64,000 nucleotides of DNA. Origin: Extensimonas vulgaris (GTDB taxonomy: Bacteria; Pseudomonadota; Gammaproteobacteria; Burkholderiales; Burkholderiaceae_C). How positions within the stretch are numbered: position 1 is the stretch's first letter; every line of letters begins with the position of its first letter. Positions 28,374 through 37,853 of this stretch are shown here, piece by piece. The notes beneath the pieces were generated by a model that was not told where the DNA came from, made no database searches, and was given only the letters and a program-made list of their open reading frames with translations. The stretch spans positions 62,001 through 126,000 of the forward strand of contig NZ_QPJU01000007.1 in NCBI RefSeq assembly GCF_003337425.1. The letters are read 5' to 3'. Made by a program: the position numbers and the translations under genes.

Positions 28374-29000
28374 TCAGAGCTTGGGCGCGTTCTGGCCCAG
28401 CGCGATCTTGAGCAGGTCGGCCACCGTGTTCGCGTTGAGCTTTTCCATGATGTTGGCGCGGTGCGCTTCCACGGTCTTGATGCTGATGCCCAGGTCGTCG
28501 GCGATCTGCTTGTTCAGGCGCCCCGCGACGATGCGCTCAAGCAGCTGCGCCTCGCGGCTCGTGAGCTTGGCGAGCATGGCTTCGCGGTTCGCGGCCTGCT
28601 GGTGCTCGGCGAAGGCTTGTTCGGCGTTTGCGAGCATGCGCTCGACCAGGCTGAGCAGCGCTTTTTCGTCGAAGGGCTTTTGGATGAAGTCGAGCGCACC
28701 CTTTTTCATGGTGCTCACGGCCATGGGCACGTCGCCGTGGCCGGTGATGAAGGCAATGGGCAGCGGCGACTTGCGTTCCAGCAGGCGGTCTTGCAACTCG
28801 AGCCCGCTCATGCCTTCCATGCGGATGTCCACGAGCAGACAGGCGACTTCGCGCGGGTCGTAGCGCGCGAGAAAGACCTCGGCCGAATCGAAGCCGCGCA
28901 CCAGGTAGTTGTTGCCCTCGAGCAGCCATTGCAGCGAGTCGCGCACGGCCTCGTCGTCATCGACCACGTAGATGGTGCCTTTTTTCGGGATCAAACTCAT
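28374..29000 (-). CDS. FixJ/TtrR-family response regulator
   Basis: A 208-residue two-component regulator. The receiver has the acidic cluster Asp14-Asp16, phosphoacceptor Asp58 (LLVDIRM) and the conserved Lys near 107 (QKPFDEK). The C-terminal LuxR/NarL helix-turn-helix contains LTSREAQLLERIVAG and ISIKTVEAHRANIMEK. Its ATG overlaps the stop of the kinase gene by four bases (ATGA), so the two are coupled. Target genes are unknown; the nearest divergent unit is the pyruvate dehydrogenase operon. Confidence 0.93.
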   Translation of the reverse strand: MSLIPKKGTIYVVDDDEAVRDSLQWLLEGNNYLVRGFDSAEVFLARYDPREVACLLVDIRMEGMSGLELQDRLLERKSPLPIAFITGHGDVPMAVSTMKKGALDFIQKPFDEKALLSLVERMLANAEQAFAEHQQAANREAMLAKLTSREAQLLERIVAGRLNKQIADDLGISIKTVEAHRANIMEKLNANTVADLLKIALGQNAPKL

Positions 29001-31552
29001 GCCACAGTCCTCGTGCTGGGTCCATTTGCTACAGTATTGGATGCAATCTCCGCAGGCTTGGCAACGGGTAACCAGAAAGAAAACCTGCAGCCCACGATCT
29101 CGGTGCCATTGTAAATGTTGTCCGCCTGCAGCCGGCCCTGGTGCGCCTCGACGATGCTGCGGCACAAGTTCAGCCCTATGCCCATGCCTTCTTGCTTGGT
29201 CGAGTAAAAGGCTTCGAACAGGCGCTCGCGCATCTCGGGCGGCAGGCCCTTGCCGCTGTCTTGCACGGTGAATTCGATCACTTCGCCAGCCTCGTTGCGG
29301 CGCGGCAGCACGCGCAGCTCCACGGTGCGCGCCGCGGGCGGGCGTTGCGCCTGCTGGATCGCCTCGGCAGCGTTTTTGAGCAGGTTGATGAGCGCCTGCT
29401 CGATCAGGATGGTGTCGGCCAGTACGGGCGGCAGGCGCGCGGCCACGTGGTGCGTGAGGCGCACGTTGTGGCGGCGCAGCTCGATGCCGGCGAGCTCGAT
29501 GGCCTCTTGCACCATCTTCGAGACGTCTGCCAGCACGCGTTGCGGTTCGCTTTTTTTCACGAAGGCGCGGATGTGGTGGATGATCTGCCCCGCGCGCTGC
29601 GCCTGGTGTGCGGTTTTTTGCAAAGCCGTGCGCAGCATGTCCTCGCTGAGCTGGCCGTTGTCGATGCGCGTGAGCATGCCGTTGCAGTAGTTGCTGATGG
29701 CGGTGAGCGGCTGGTTGAGCTCATGCGCCAGGCTCGAGGCCATCTCGCCCATGGTCACGAGGCGGCTCACGGACTGCGCACGCTCGGCCTGGCGCGCGGC
29801 CTGCTCTTCGGCCTCGCGGCGCTGCGTGATGTCGGTCGCGATCACCATCTGCGCGAGGCGCCCATCGACCCAGCTCAGGTAGCGCGAGCGCACCTCGAGC
29901 CATTTGCCGAGTTCGGGCAGGAATATCTCGGCGTGGTCTGGCAGGGCCTCGGTCAGCGCGTCGGCCGGCAAACCCATGAGGCCGTCCTCCTCGTCCATGT
30001 CGCCCACGCTCGAATACGCCACGGGCAGCTTGCCGGCCTGCGCGACGAGTTGCAGGTGCCCGTCGGCCTGCGCGCCGAACCACTGGCGGTAGAGCTTGTT
30101 GGCGAACAGCAGCTCCTCGCTGCCCAGCGGAGCGACCGAGACGGCGGCGTCCAGCGCTTCGAGCACGATGGTGAAGCGCTCGTGCGCGGCGGCGAGCTGC
30201 TCGCGGATGCGCGTGGGCTCGGTGATGTCGGTCATCGAGGTCATCCAGCCGGTCTGCTGACCGTGCGCGTCTATCAGTGGCGAGACGTAGAGCCGCGCGT
30301 CGAACAGGGTGCCGTTCTTGCGCTTCACACGCATCTTGTAGCCGCCCGAGGCGTTCTTGCCGCTGAACTGCTCTTTTAATTTTTCACTCAGCAAGTGTCT
30401 TTCTTCGTCGGGCCAGTACGGAAACGGCGCTTTGAGGCCCACGAGCTCCTCGGCGCTCCAGCCCGTCATCTGGCAGAACGCGGCGTTCACGTAGGTGATG
30501 CGGCCCTCGAGGTCGAGCGCGCGCATGCCGGTGGCGATGGAGTTTTCCATCGCGCGGCGAAAGTTCGTCTCGGCCACGAGCGCCTCTTGCACGCGCAGGC
30601 GTCGGCGCGTATGGCGCCAGCTGGCAACGAGCAGCCAGGTCGTCATCAGGCTGAGCGCACCCACGAGCCAGAACAGGCCGCTGCCAACCACGCCCAGCGA
30701 AGTGCGGTACGCCTGCGCGCGCAGCACCAGTCCGTAGCCCACCGGGGATACCTGGATCGCGTACTCGCTCGCCTTGGCTTGCTTCCAGGGCAAAAAGTGC
30801 ACCTGGCTGACGCTGCTCGTCATGGGGCTGCCTGCGAGCACCTGGCGCTTGCCGTCGAGCAAGGTGATGGCGTAGCGCGCGAGCACGCGCGGCGGCATGC
30901 CATAGCGCAACAAACTGTCGTTGGAAAACTCACCGAGCACCGCGCCTTGGAACTGCCGCCCGCGCGCGACGGGCACCAGCAACTGCAACAAGGGCGGCGG
31001 CTGCCCAGCCGTTGCCAGGGGTTGGGTGAACACCGTTTGCTGCTGCTGCGCCTGGGCCCAGGCAGCGGCGTCGAGCCCGGCCCGCTCGCCAGCCAGGCGC
31101 TGCTGGCTGCCGGGCAGCGTGGGGGCAGCGAAGCTCGCACGGATACGGCCCTGCGCGTCTATCCAGGTGAGGGCTTGCAGCTCAGGGTACTGGTTGACGA
31201 ATTCCTCGGCCCGGTTTTCGAACTCGGCCGGCGCGAGCTCGTGCAGCGCGAGCTGGCGCGCCAGTCGCATCAGCTGCTCCTGGCGTTCGAGCAGGCGCAG
31301 GCGCACACGCTGCTGGGCGTATTCCATATCGCGCTGCAGGGTTTCCTGCTCGCGCTCAGACTCTTCGAGCTGTAAATAAGCAAACGCCGCGACGATGGCC
31401 GCCAGAAACACAAATACCGCCACCAGCGGCGCCAGCATGGCCAAACGCTCCTGGCGCAGCGGCGTGAGGTTGCGCCACCATGCGCGCCACCACTGCAGCA
31501 GCGCGCGGCGCGGGGCGGTGGCGGGCAAAGGTTTCGTGCGCGTAGAAGTCAT
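28997..31552 (-). CDS. PAS-containing sensor histidine kinase (FixL/DctS type)
   Basis: An 851-residue membrane kinase: a first membrane helix at about 39-62, a ~225-residue periplasmic sensor, a second helix at about 285-311, two PAS domains (about 330-450 and 455-570), the phosphoacceptor His near 609 (SLAHELNQPLTAISNY), and a complete ATPase domain (NLLKNAAEA, DSGKGL, GMGIGLNLCRSI). The architecture is like DctS/TtrS-type sensors of carboxylates. The ATG at 31552 is preferred over an upstream TTG. It is divergent from aceE across 183 bp and coupled to the response regulator. Confidence 0.93.
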   Translation of the reverse strand: MTSTRTKPLPATAPRRALLQWWRAWWRNLTPLRQERLAMLAPLVAVFVFLAAIVAAFAYLQLEESEREQETLQRDMEYAQQRVRLRLLERQEQLMRLARQLALHELAPAEFENRAEEFVNQYPELQALTWIDAQGRIRASFAAPTLPGSQQRLAGERAGLDAAAWAQAQQQQTVFTQPLATAGQPPPLLQLLVPVARGRQFQGAVLGEFSNDSLLRYGMPPRVLARYAITLLDGKRQVLAGSPMTSSVSQVHFLPWKQAKASEYAIQVSPVGYGLVLRAQAYRTSLGVVGSGLFWLVGALSLMTTWLLVASWRHTRRRLRVQEALVAETNFRRAMENSIATGMRALDLEGRITYVNAAFCQMTGWSAEELVGLKAPFPYWPDEERHLLSEKLKEQFSGKNASGGYKMRVKRKNGTLFDARLYVSPLIDAHGQQTGWMTSMTDITEPTRIREQLAAAHERFTIVLEALDAAVSVAPLGSEELLFANKLYRQWFGAQADGHLQLVAQAGKLPVAYSSVGDMDEEDGLMGLPADALTEALPDHAEIFLPELGKWLEVRSRYLSWVDGRLAQMVIATDITQRREAEEQAARQAERAQSVSRLVTMGEMASSLAHELNQPLTAISNYCNGMLTRIDNGQLSEDMLRTALQKTAHQAQRAGQIIHHIRAFVKKSEPQRVLADVSKMVQEAIELAGIELRRHNVRLTHHVAARLPPVLADTILIEQALINLLKNAAEAIQQAQRPPAARTVELRVLPRRNEAGEVIEFTVQDSGKGLPPEMRERLFEAFYSTKQEGMGIGLNLCRSIVEAHQGRLQADNIYNGTEIVGCRFSFWLPVAKPAEIASNTVANGPSTRTVA

Positions 31553-31614
31553 CACGCTGCGAAGTGTAGAAGGAGAAATGGCCAAAGAGCTGCCCTGTGT
31601 TTTTGTGTGCACCC

Positions 31615-31629
31615 GTGACAAATTATCAC
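31615..31629. promoter_or_regulatory. Candidate operator in the kinase/aceE divergent region
   Basis: GTGACAAATTATCAC is a 15-base imperfect palindrome (12 of 15 positions symmetric) 107 bp before the aceE ATG. It lies in an AT-richer stretch with TTGAAA at 31653 and TAGAAT at 31679, though that pair is spaced 20 bp, too far for a standard promoter. It could bind the adjacent response regulator or a CRP-like protein. Assignment is tentative. Confidence 0.35.
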
Positions 31630-31735
31630 ATTGCGGTATATGCGTCCATTATTTGAAATTAAACCCGTATTGGCCCATTAGAATGGCTTGCAGAGCCGCC
31701 CCCCTGTTTTTTCGCGTCCTCGAAGGAGACATCGC

Positions 31736-34447
31736 ATGACTGAACCCGCCGCTTTTCAGCCCGCATCCACCACCGACCCCGACCCGCAGGAAACGCGCGA
31801 GTGGATGGACGCGCTTTCTGCCGTGATCGAACGCGAAGGCCCCGAGCGCGCGCACGCCCTGCTCGAACAATTGCTCGAGCACGCCCGCCAAAACAGCATC
31901 GACCTGCCGTTTTCGGCCACCACGGGCTACGTGAACACGATCGAGCCCGCGCAAGAGGCCCGCTGCCCCGGCAACATGGAGATCGAAAAGCGCCTGCGCG
32001 GGTACATGCGCTGGAACGCGATGGCCATGGTGGTCAAGGCCAATCGCCTGCATCCCAACGATGGCGGCGAACTCGGCGGACATATCGGCTCTTTTGCCTC
32101 GCTCGCGACGCTGCTGGGCACGGGTTTCGACCATTTCTGGCACGCGCCGAGCGCCCAGCACGGCGGTGACTGCATCTACATCCAAGGCCACAGCTCGCCC
32201 GGCATCTACGCGCGCGCCTACCTCGAGGGCCGCATCAGCGAGGAGCAGCTGCTCAACTTCCGCCAGGAAGTCGGCGGCAGGGGCTTGTCGAGCTATCCGC
32301 ACCCCAAGCTCATGCCCGAGTTCTGGCAGTTTCCCACCGTGTCCATGGGTCTGGGCCCGATCATGGCGATCTACCAGGCGCGTTTTCTCAAATACCTGCA
32401 CGCGCGCGGCATTGCCGACACGTCCGGGCGCAAGGTCTGGGTGTTCTGCGGCGACGGCGAGATGGACGAGCCCGAGTCGCTGGGCGCGATCGGTCTCGCG
32501 GCGCGCGAGAAACTCGACAACCTGATTTTCGTCATCAACTGCAACCTGCAGCGCCTCGACGGGCCCGTGCGCGGCAACGGCAAGATCATCCAGGAGCTCG
32601 AGGGCGAATTCCGCGGCTCGGGCTGGAACGTCATCAAGCTGCTGTGGGGCCGCGATTGGGACGACCTGCTCGCGCGCGACAAGGACGGCGCGCTGCGCAA
32701 GATCATGATGGAGTGCAACGATGGCGACTACCAGGCTTTCAAAGCCTTCGATGGGGCCTACGTGCGCAAGCACTTTTTTGGCCGCGACCCGCGCACGCTG
32801 GCGCTGGTCGAGCACATGAGCGACGACGAAATCTGGAACCTGCGCCGCGGCGGGCACGACCCGCAAAAGGTCTATGCCGCGTACCACGCCGCCTACCACC
32901 ACGAGGGCCAGCCCACGGTGATACTCGCCAAGACCATCAAGGGCTACGGCATGGGCAAGATCGGCGAGGGCAAGAACACCGTGCACCAGACCAAAAAGCT
33001 CAGCGACGAGGAGGTGCGCGCGTTTCGCGACCGCTTCGACATTCCCATCCCCGACAGCCAGATCCCGGAGCTGCCTTTTTACAAGCCCGCCGAGGGCACG
33101 CCCGAGATGAAGTACCTGCAGGCGCGCCGCGAGGCGCTGGGCGGCTACCTGCCCCAGCGGCGCACACGCGCCGACGAGCAGTTCACCGTGCCCGCGCTCG
33201 AAACCTTCAAGGCCATCCTCGAGCCCACGGCCGAGGGGCGTGAGATTTCGACCACGCAGGCGTACGTGCGCTTTCTCACGCAGCTCTTGCGCGACCAGGC
33301 GCTGGGGCCGCGCGTGGTGCCCATCCTCGTCGATGAGGCGCGCACCTTCGGCATGGAAGGGCTGTTCCGCCAGATCGGCATCTACAACCCCGCGGGCCAG
33401 CAATACACGCCGGTGGACAAAGACCAAGTGATGTATTACCGCGAGGACGCCAAGGGCCAGATCCTGCAAGAGGGCATCAACGAGGCCGGCGGCATGAGCA
33501 GCTGGATCGCCGCGGCCACGAGCTACAGCACGAACAACCGGATCATGATCCCGTTTTACGTGTTCTATTCGATGTTCGGCTTCCAGCGCGTGGGCGACCT
33601 GGCCTGGGCTGCGGGCGACATACAGGCGCGCGGCTTCCTGCTGGGCGGCACTTCGGGGCGCACCACGCTCAACGGCGAGGGCCTGCAGCACCAGGACGGC
33701 CACAGCCACATCCTCGCGGGCAACATCCCCAACTGCGTGAGCTACGACCCGAGCTTTGCGCACGAGGTCGCGGTGATCATGCAGCACGGCTTGAAGCGCA
33801 TGGTCGAGCGCCAGGAGAACGTGTTTTACTACCTCACCCTGCTGAACGAAAACTACGCCATGCCCGGCCTCACGCCCGGCACCGAGGAGCAGATCATCCA
33901 GGGCATGTACCTGTTCAAGCCCGCCGCAACAGCCGACGCGCAGGCGCCGCGCGTGCAGTTGCTGGGCTCGGGCTCGATCCTGCGCGAGAGCCTCGCGGCG
34001 CAAGAGCTGCTCGCGCAGGACTGGGGCGTGGCCGCCGACGTCTGGAGCTGCCCGAGCTTCAACGAGCTCGCGCGCGAAGGCCGCGACGCCGAGCGCTGGA
34101 ACCTGCTGCACCCCACCGAGGCGCCGCGCGTGCCCTTCGTGACGCGCCAGCTCGCAGGCCACGCCGGCCCCGTCGTGGCCTCGACCGACTACGTCAAGGC
34201 CTACGCCGAGCAGATCCGCCCCTTCATCCCCGCGGGGCGCAGCTACCACGTGCTGGGCACGGATGGCTTTGGCCGCAGCGACTTCCGCTTTCGCCTGCGC
34301 GAACACTTCGAGATCGACCGCCACTACATCACGCTCGCCGCCCTCACGGGCCTGGCCGAGCAAGGCCAGCTGGCGCGCGAGCGCCTGGCGCAGGCGATCG
34401 CCCAATACGGCATACGCACCGAAAAACCCAACCCGCTCTACGCCTGA
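31736..34447 (+). CDS. aceE: Pyruvate dehydrogenase E1 component, homodimeric
   Basis: A 903-residue thiamine diphosphate enzyme that decarboxylates pyruvate and acetylates the lipoyl groups of E2. The ThDP motif begins GDGEMDEPES near residue 239 and closes at NCNLQRLDGP. The start ATG at 31736 has AAGGAG eight bases upstream. It leads the operon aceE-aceF-lpdA and is divergent from a two-component system. Confidence 0.98.
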   Translation: MTEPAAFQPASTTDPDPQETREWMDALSAVIEREGPERAHALLEQLLEHARQNSIDLPFSATTGYVNTIEPAQEARCPGNMEIEKRLRGYMRWNAMAMVVKANRLHPNDGGELGGHIGSFASLATLLGTGFDHFWHAPSAQHGGDCIYIQGHSSPGIYARAYLEGRISEEQLLNFRQEVGGRGLSSYPHPKLMPEFWQFPTVSMGLGPIMAIYQARFLKYLHARGIADTSGRKVWVFCGDGEMDEPESLGAIGLAAREKLDNLIFVINCNLQRLDGPVRGNGKIIQELEGEFRGSGWNVIKLLWGRDWDDLLARDKDGALRKIMMECNDGDYQAFKAFDGAYVRKHFFGRDPRTLALVEHMSDDEIWNLRRGGHDPQKVYAAYHAAYHHEGQPTVILAKTIKGYGMGKIGEGKNTVHQTKKLSDEEVRAFRDRFDIPIPDSQIPELPFYKPAEGTPEMKYLQARREALGGYLPQRRTRADEQFTVPALETFKAILEPTAEGREISTTQAYVRFLTQLLRDQALGPRVVPILVDEARTFGMEGLFRQIGIYNPAGQQYTPVDKDQVMYYREDAKGQILQEGINEAGGMSSWIAAATSYSTNNRIMIPFYVFYSMFGFQRVGDLAWAAGDIQARGFLLGGTSGRTTLNGEGLQHQDGHSHILAGNIPNCVSYDPSFAHEVAVIMQHGLKRMVERQENVFYYLTLLNENYAMPGLTPGTEEQIIQGMYLFKPAATADAQAPRVQLLGSGSILRESLAAQELLAQDWGVAADVWSCPSFNELAREGRDAERWNLLHPTEAPRVPFVTRQLAGHAGPVVASTDYVKAYAEQIRPFIPAGRSYHVLGTDGFGRSDFRFRLREHFEIDRHYITLAALTGLAEQGQLARERLAQAIAQYGIRTEKPNPLYA

Positions 34448-34486
34448 GGCGGGCGCCTGGCATTGCAGGAATCGCTGGAGAACAAC

Positions 34487-35905
34487 ATGGCCATCCAAGA
34501 AATCAAGGTGCCCGACATCGGTAACTTCGATGAAGTCACGGTGATCGAAATCCTCGTCAAGCCGGGCGACACGGTGCAAAAAGAGCAATCGCTGGTCACC
34601 GTGGAGTCCGACAAAGCCTCGATGGAAATCCCCTCGAGCCACGCAGGCGTGGTGCAGGAGCTGCGCGTGAAGCTCGGCGACAAGGTGCACGAAGGCTCGG
34701 TGCTGCTCACGCTCGATGTGGCCAAGGCACAACAAGCATCGGCGCAAAATTCTGAGCCAAATCAGCCACCAGCCCAGGTACAGCAAGCGCAAGCAGCTCC
34801 CAAAGCAGAAGCAATCGAGCAGGCGGCTCCCGCGGTGGCTGCGTCCATGGCGCCGCCCGCACCGACGCCCGCATCTGCGGCACCGGCCGCCGTTGCGCCC
34901 GCCGCCGCCAGCCTGCAAACTCCGCACCAGCCCGACCGCAGCGCGCAGCTCGTGCACCTGCCGCACGCCTCGCCTGCGGTGCGCAGGTTCGCGCGCGAGC
35001 TCGGCGTGCCGCTCGAAGAAGTGCAGGGCACGGGGCCCAAAGGGCGCATCACGATCGCCGACGTGCAGGCCTTCACGCAGGCCGTGATGCGCGGCACGCT
35101 GCAAACGCGCGCTGCCGCGGCCCAGCGCGCAACGGCCGCAGGTGCCGGCGCCGGCGCACCGGGCGGCGCGGGCCTGAACCTGCTGCCTTGGCCGCAGGTC
35201 GATTTCGCCAAGTTCGGGCCCATCGAACGCAAGGACTTGTCGCGCATCCAGAAAATCAGCGGCGCCAATCTGCACCGCAACTGGGTGATGATCCCGCATG
35301 TCACCAACCACGACGACGCCGACGTCACCGACCTCGAAGCCTTGCGCCAGCAGCTCAACGAGGAGCAGGCCAAGGCCGGCATCAAGGTCACGCTGCTCGC
35401 GTTCATGATCAAGGCCGCCGTCGCGGCGCTGCGCAAATTTCCGCAGTTCAACGCCTCGCTCGACGGCGAGCAGCTCGTGCTCAAAAAATACTTCCACATC
35501 GGCTTTGCCGCCGACACGCCCAATGGCCTCGTCGTGCCCGTGGTGCGCGACGCCGACCAAAAAGGCATCCTCGAGATCGCGCAGGAAACCGCAGCGCTGA
35601 GCCAAAAGGCGCGCGAGGGCAAGCTCACGCCGGCCGACATGACGGGCGGCTGCTTTTCGATCTCGTCGCTCGGCGGCATCGGCGGGCGCTACTTCACGCC
35701 CATCATCAACGCGCCCGAGGTGGCCATCCTGGGCGTGTGCAAGAGCCACACCGAGCCGCAGTGGGACGGCCAGCAATTCGTGCCGCGCCTGATGCTGCCG
35801 CTGTCGCTGTCGTGGGATCACCGCGTGATCGACGGCGCCGCGGCGGCGCGTTTTCTCGTCTATTTCACCGGCCTGCTCGCGGACTTCCGCCGCGTGAGCT
35901 TGTAA
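34487..35905 (+). CDS. aceF: Dihydrolipoamide acetyltransferase (PDH E2)
   Basis: A 472-residue E2. One lipoyl domain (about 1-78) carries Lys43 in ESDKASM. A long Ala/Pro/Gln linker (about 80-155) follows, then the E1/E3-binding domain (SPAVRRFARELGV and GTGPKGRITIADV) and the catalytic domain, ending SWDHRVIDG with His445 and Asp449. The linker contains a mini-repeat copy (34744-34822) translated as part of a Gln/Ala-rich stretch. TGGAGA lies upstream of the ATG at 34487. It has a single lipoyl domain, where E. coli has three. Confidence 0.97.
   Translation: MAIQEIKVPDIGNFDEVTVIEILVKPGDTVQKEQSLVTVESDKASMEIPSSHAGVVQELRVKLGDKVHEGSVLLTLDVAKAQQASAQNSEPNQPPAQVQQAQAAPKAEAIEQAAPAVAASMAPPAPTPASAAPAAVAPAAASLQTPHQPDRSAQLVHLPHASPAVRRFARELGVPLEEVQGTGPKGRITIADVQAFTQAVMRGTLQTRAAAAQRATAAGAGAGAPGGAGLNLLPWPQVDFAKFGPIERKDLSRIQKISGANLHRNWVMIPHVTNHDDADVTDLEALRQQLNEEQAKAGIKVTLLAFMIKAAVAALRKFPQFNASLDGEQLVLKKYFHIGFAADTPNGLVVPVVRDADQKGILEIAQETAALSQKAREGKLTPADMTGGCFSISSLGGIGGRYFTPIINAPEVAILGVCKSHTEPQWDGQQFVPRLMLPLSLSWDHRVIDGAAAARFLVYFTGLLADFRRVSL
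34744..34822. repeat. In-frame mini-repeat in the E2 linker
   Basis: The stretch AAAATTCTGAGCCAAATCAG and then CAGCAAGCGCAAGCAGCTCC matches the reverse form of the mini-repeat. It is translated within the flexible linker after the lipoyl domain. Confidence 0.65.
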
Positions 35906-35926
35906 GCAATCCTGGAGAAGCAAACC

Positions 35927-37849
35927 ATGGCCCTCATGGACATCAAGGTGCCCGACATCGGCGACTTCCCTGAAGTCACCGTGATCGAAGTGCTGGTCAA
36001 GCCCGGCGACAGCATCCGCGCAGAGCAAAGCCTGGTCACGGTGGAATCCGACAAGGCGTCGATGGAAATCCCCTCCAGCCACGCCGGCGTGGTCAAGGAG
36101 CTGCACGTCAAGCTCGGCGACAAGGTGCACCAAGGCAGCGTGCTGCTCACGCTCGAAACGGCGGACGCCGCTGCTGCACCTGCTGCTCCTTCTGCACCTG
36201 CTGCGGCAAACCCTGCCGCTCCTGATTCGGAAGCTGCTGGCGCTGTCGATTCAAGCACTTCAAGCAAAAATATCTCTGAAAATGAGGCCCTTCAAGCGCA
36301 AGCAGCTCCTGCAAGCGTAGCGCCTGTGAGCGCCACAGCAGAGGCCCCGGCCGACCTCGAATGCGACCTGCTCGTGCTCGGCGGCGGGCCGGGCGGCTAC
36401 AGCGCAGCCTTTCGCGCGGCCGACCTGGGGCTGCGCGTGGTGCTCGTCGAGCGCTACGCCGAGCTCGGCGGCGTGTGCCTCAACGTGGGCTGCATTCCCT
36501 CGAAAGCCTTGCTGCACGTGGCCGCGGTGATCGACGAGGCGCGCCACCTGGCGGGCGCCGGCGTGTCTTTCGGCGCGCCGCAGATCGACCTTGAGCAACT
36601 GCGTGCGCACAAGGCCAAGGTCGTGGGCCGGCTCACGGGCGGCCTCGCCGCGATGGCCAAGATGCGCAAGGTGCAAGTCGTGCGCGGCTATGGCAGCTTT
36701 GCGAGCGCGCACCGCGTCGTGGTCGAAGAAACCGGCGGCCCCGCGCAAGAAAAAACCGGCAAGCGCAGCACCATCGCCTTCCAGCGCGCGATCATCGCCG
36801 CGGGCAGCCAGGCCGTGCGCCTGCCGTTTCTGCCCGACGACGCGCGCATCATCGACAGCACGGGCGCGCTCGCGCTGCCGTCCATCCCGCAGCGCATGCT
36901 GATCGTCGGCGGCGGCATCATCGGGCTGGAGATGGCCACCGTGTATTCGACGCTGGGCGCGCGCATCGACGTGGTCGAGATGACCGGCGAGCTCATGCCC
37001 GGCGCCGACCGCGACCTCGTCAAGGTCTGGCAAAAAATCAACGCCGGGCGCTTCGACCGCATCCTGCTGAACACCCGCGTCACCGGCGCACGCGCCACGC
37101 CCGAGGGCGTACAGGTGCAGTTCGCCCCGGTGCAGGAAGGTGCTACGGCCGATGCGGCAGCGCCCGAGCCGCAAACCTACGACCTCGTGCTGCAAGCCGT
37201 GGGCCGCAGCCCCAACGGGCGCAAGATCGGCGCCGAAGCGGCCGACGTGCACGTCGATGCGCGCGGCTTCATCCCGGTCGATATGCAGATGCGCAGCAAC
37301 GTGCCGCACATCTTTGCGATCGGCGACATCGTCGGCCAGCCCATGCTCGCGCACAAGGCCGTGCACGAAGGCCATGTCGCGGCTGAAGTGATCGCGGGCG
37401 AGCTGCAGGGCAAGGCCGAGCTCGCGCGCGCCGCGTTCGAGGCGCGCGTGATCCCCAGCGTGGCCTACACCGACCCCGAAATCGCCTGGGTCGGCCTGAC
37501 CGAAGCGCAGGCCAAGGCGCAGGGCATCGCCGTGCGCAAGGGGCTGTTCCCCTGGAGCGCCTCGGGCCGCGCCATCGCGAACGGCCGCGACGAAGGCTTC
37601 ACCAAGCTGTTGTTCGACGCCAGCGCCGATGCCAGCGCCCCCGGCCACGGCCGCATCCTCGGCGGCGGCATCGTCGGCCCGCATGCGGGCGACCTGATCG
37701 GCGAAGTGGCGCTCGCGATCGAAATGGGCGCCGACGCGCTCGACATAGGCCAGACCGTGCACCCGCACCCCACGCTGGGCGAAAGCATAGGCCTGGCCGC
37801 CGAAGCCGCGCTGGGCCATTGCACCGACCTGCCGCCCTTGCGGCGCTGA
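35927..37849 (+). CDS. lpdA: Dihydrolipoamide dehydrogenase (PDH E3) with N-terminal lipoyl domain
   Basis: A 640-residue E3 that reoxidises dihydrolipoamide with NAD. Unlike the usual ~475-residue form, it begins with a lipoyl domain (1-78, Lys43 in ESDKASM) that is about 80% identical to that of the E2 next door. A linker (79-140) follows, then the FAD/NAD oxidoreductase with the redox disulfide CLNVGC (Cys184 and Cys189) and the catalytic HPHPTLGES. The linker holds another mini-repeat. TGGAGA lies upstream of the ATG. Lipoyl-E3 fusions are known from Neisseria and Ralstonia PDH. Confidence 0.97.
   Translation: MALMDIKVPDIGDFPEVTVIEVLVKPGDSIRAEQSLVTVESDKASMEIPSSHAGVVKELHVKLGDKVHQGSVLLTLETADAAAAPAAPSAPAAANPAAPDSEAAGAVDSSTSSKNISENEALQAQAAPASVAPVSATAEAPADLECDLLVLGGGPGGYSAAFRAADLGLRVVLVERYAELGGVCLNVGCIPSKALLHVAAVIDEARHLAGAGVSFGAPQIDLEQLRAHKAKVVGRLTGGLAAMAKMRKVQVVRGYGSFASAHRVVVEETGGPAQEKTGKRSTIAFQRAIIAAGSQAVRLPFLPDDARIIDSTGALALPSIPQRMLIVGGGIIGLEMATVYSTLGARIDVVEMTGELMPGADRDLVKVWQKINAGRFDRILLNTRVTGARATPEGVQVQFAPVQEGATADAAAPEPQTYDLVLQAVGRSPNGRKIGAEAADVHVDARGFIPVDMQMRSNVPHIFAIGDIVGQPMLAHKAVHEGHVAAEVIAGELQGKAELARAAFEARVIPSVAYTDPEIAWVGLTEAQAKAQGIAVRKGLFPWSASGRAIANGRDEGFTKLLFDASADASAPGHGRILGGGIVGPHAGDLIGEVALAIEMGADALDIGQTVHPHPTLGESIGLAAEAALGHCTDLPPLRR
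36262..36320. repeat. In-frame mini-repeat in the E3 linker
   Basis: AAAATGAGGCCCTTCAAGCGC followed by AAGCAGCTCCTGCAAGCG matches the mini-repeat. It lies in the linker between lipoyl and catalytic domains, at the same architectural position as the one in E2. Confidence 0.65.
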
Positions 37850-37853
37850 CAAG

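Noticed and set aside
31653-31684. A standard sigma-70 promoter (TTGAAA / TAGAAT) for aceE
   Set aside because: The spacing is 20 bp, too long for confidence; kept only as a remark under the operator.
31649-36133. A 1494-codon open frame on the minus strand opposite aceE and aceF
   Set aside because: It is antisense to two certain genes with perfect family signatures. GC-rich codon use leaves long antisense frames open; the translated product is low complexity and matches nothing.
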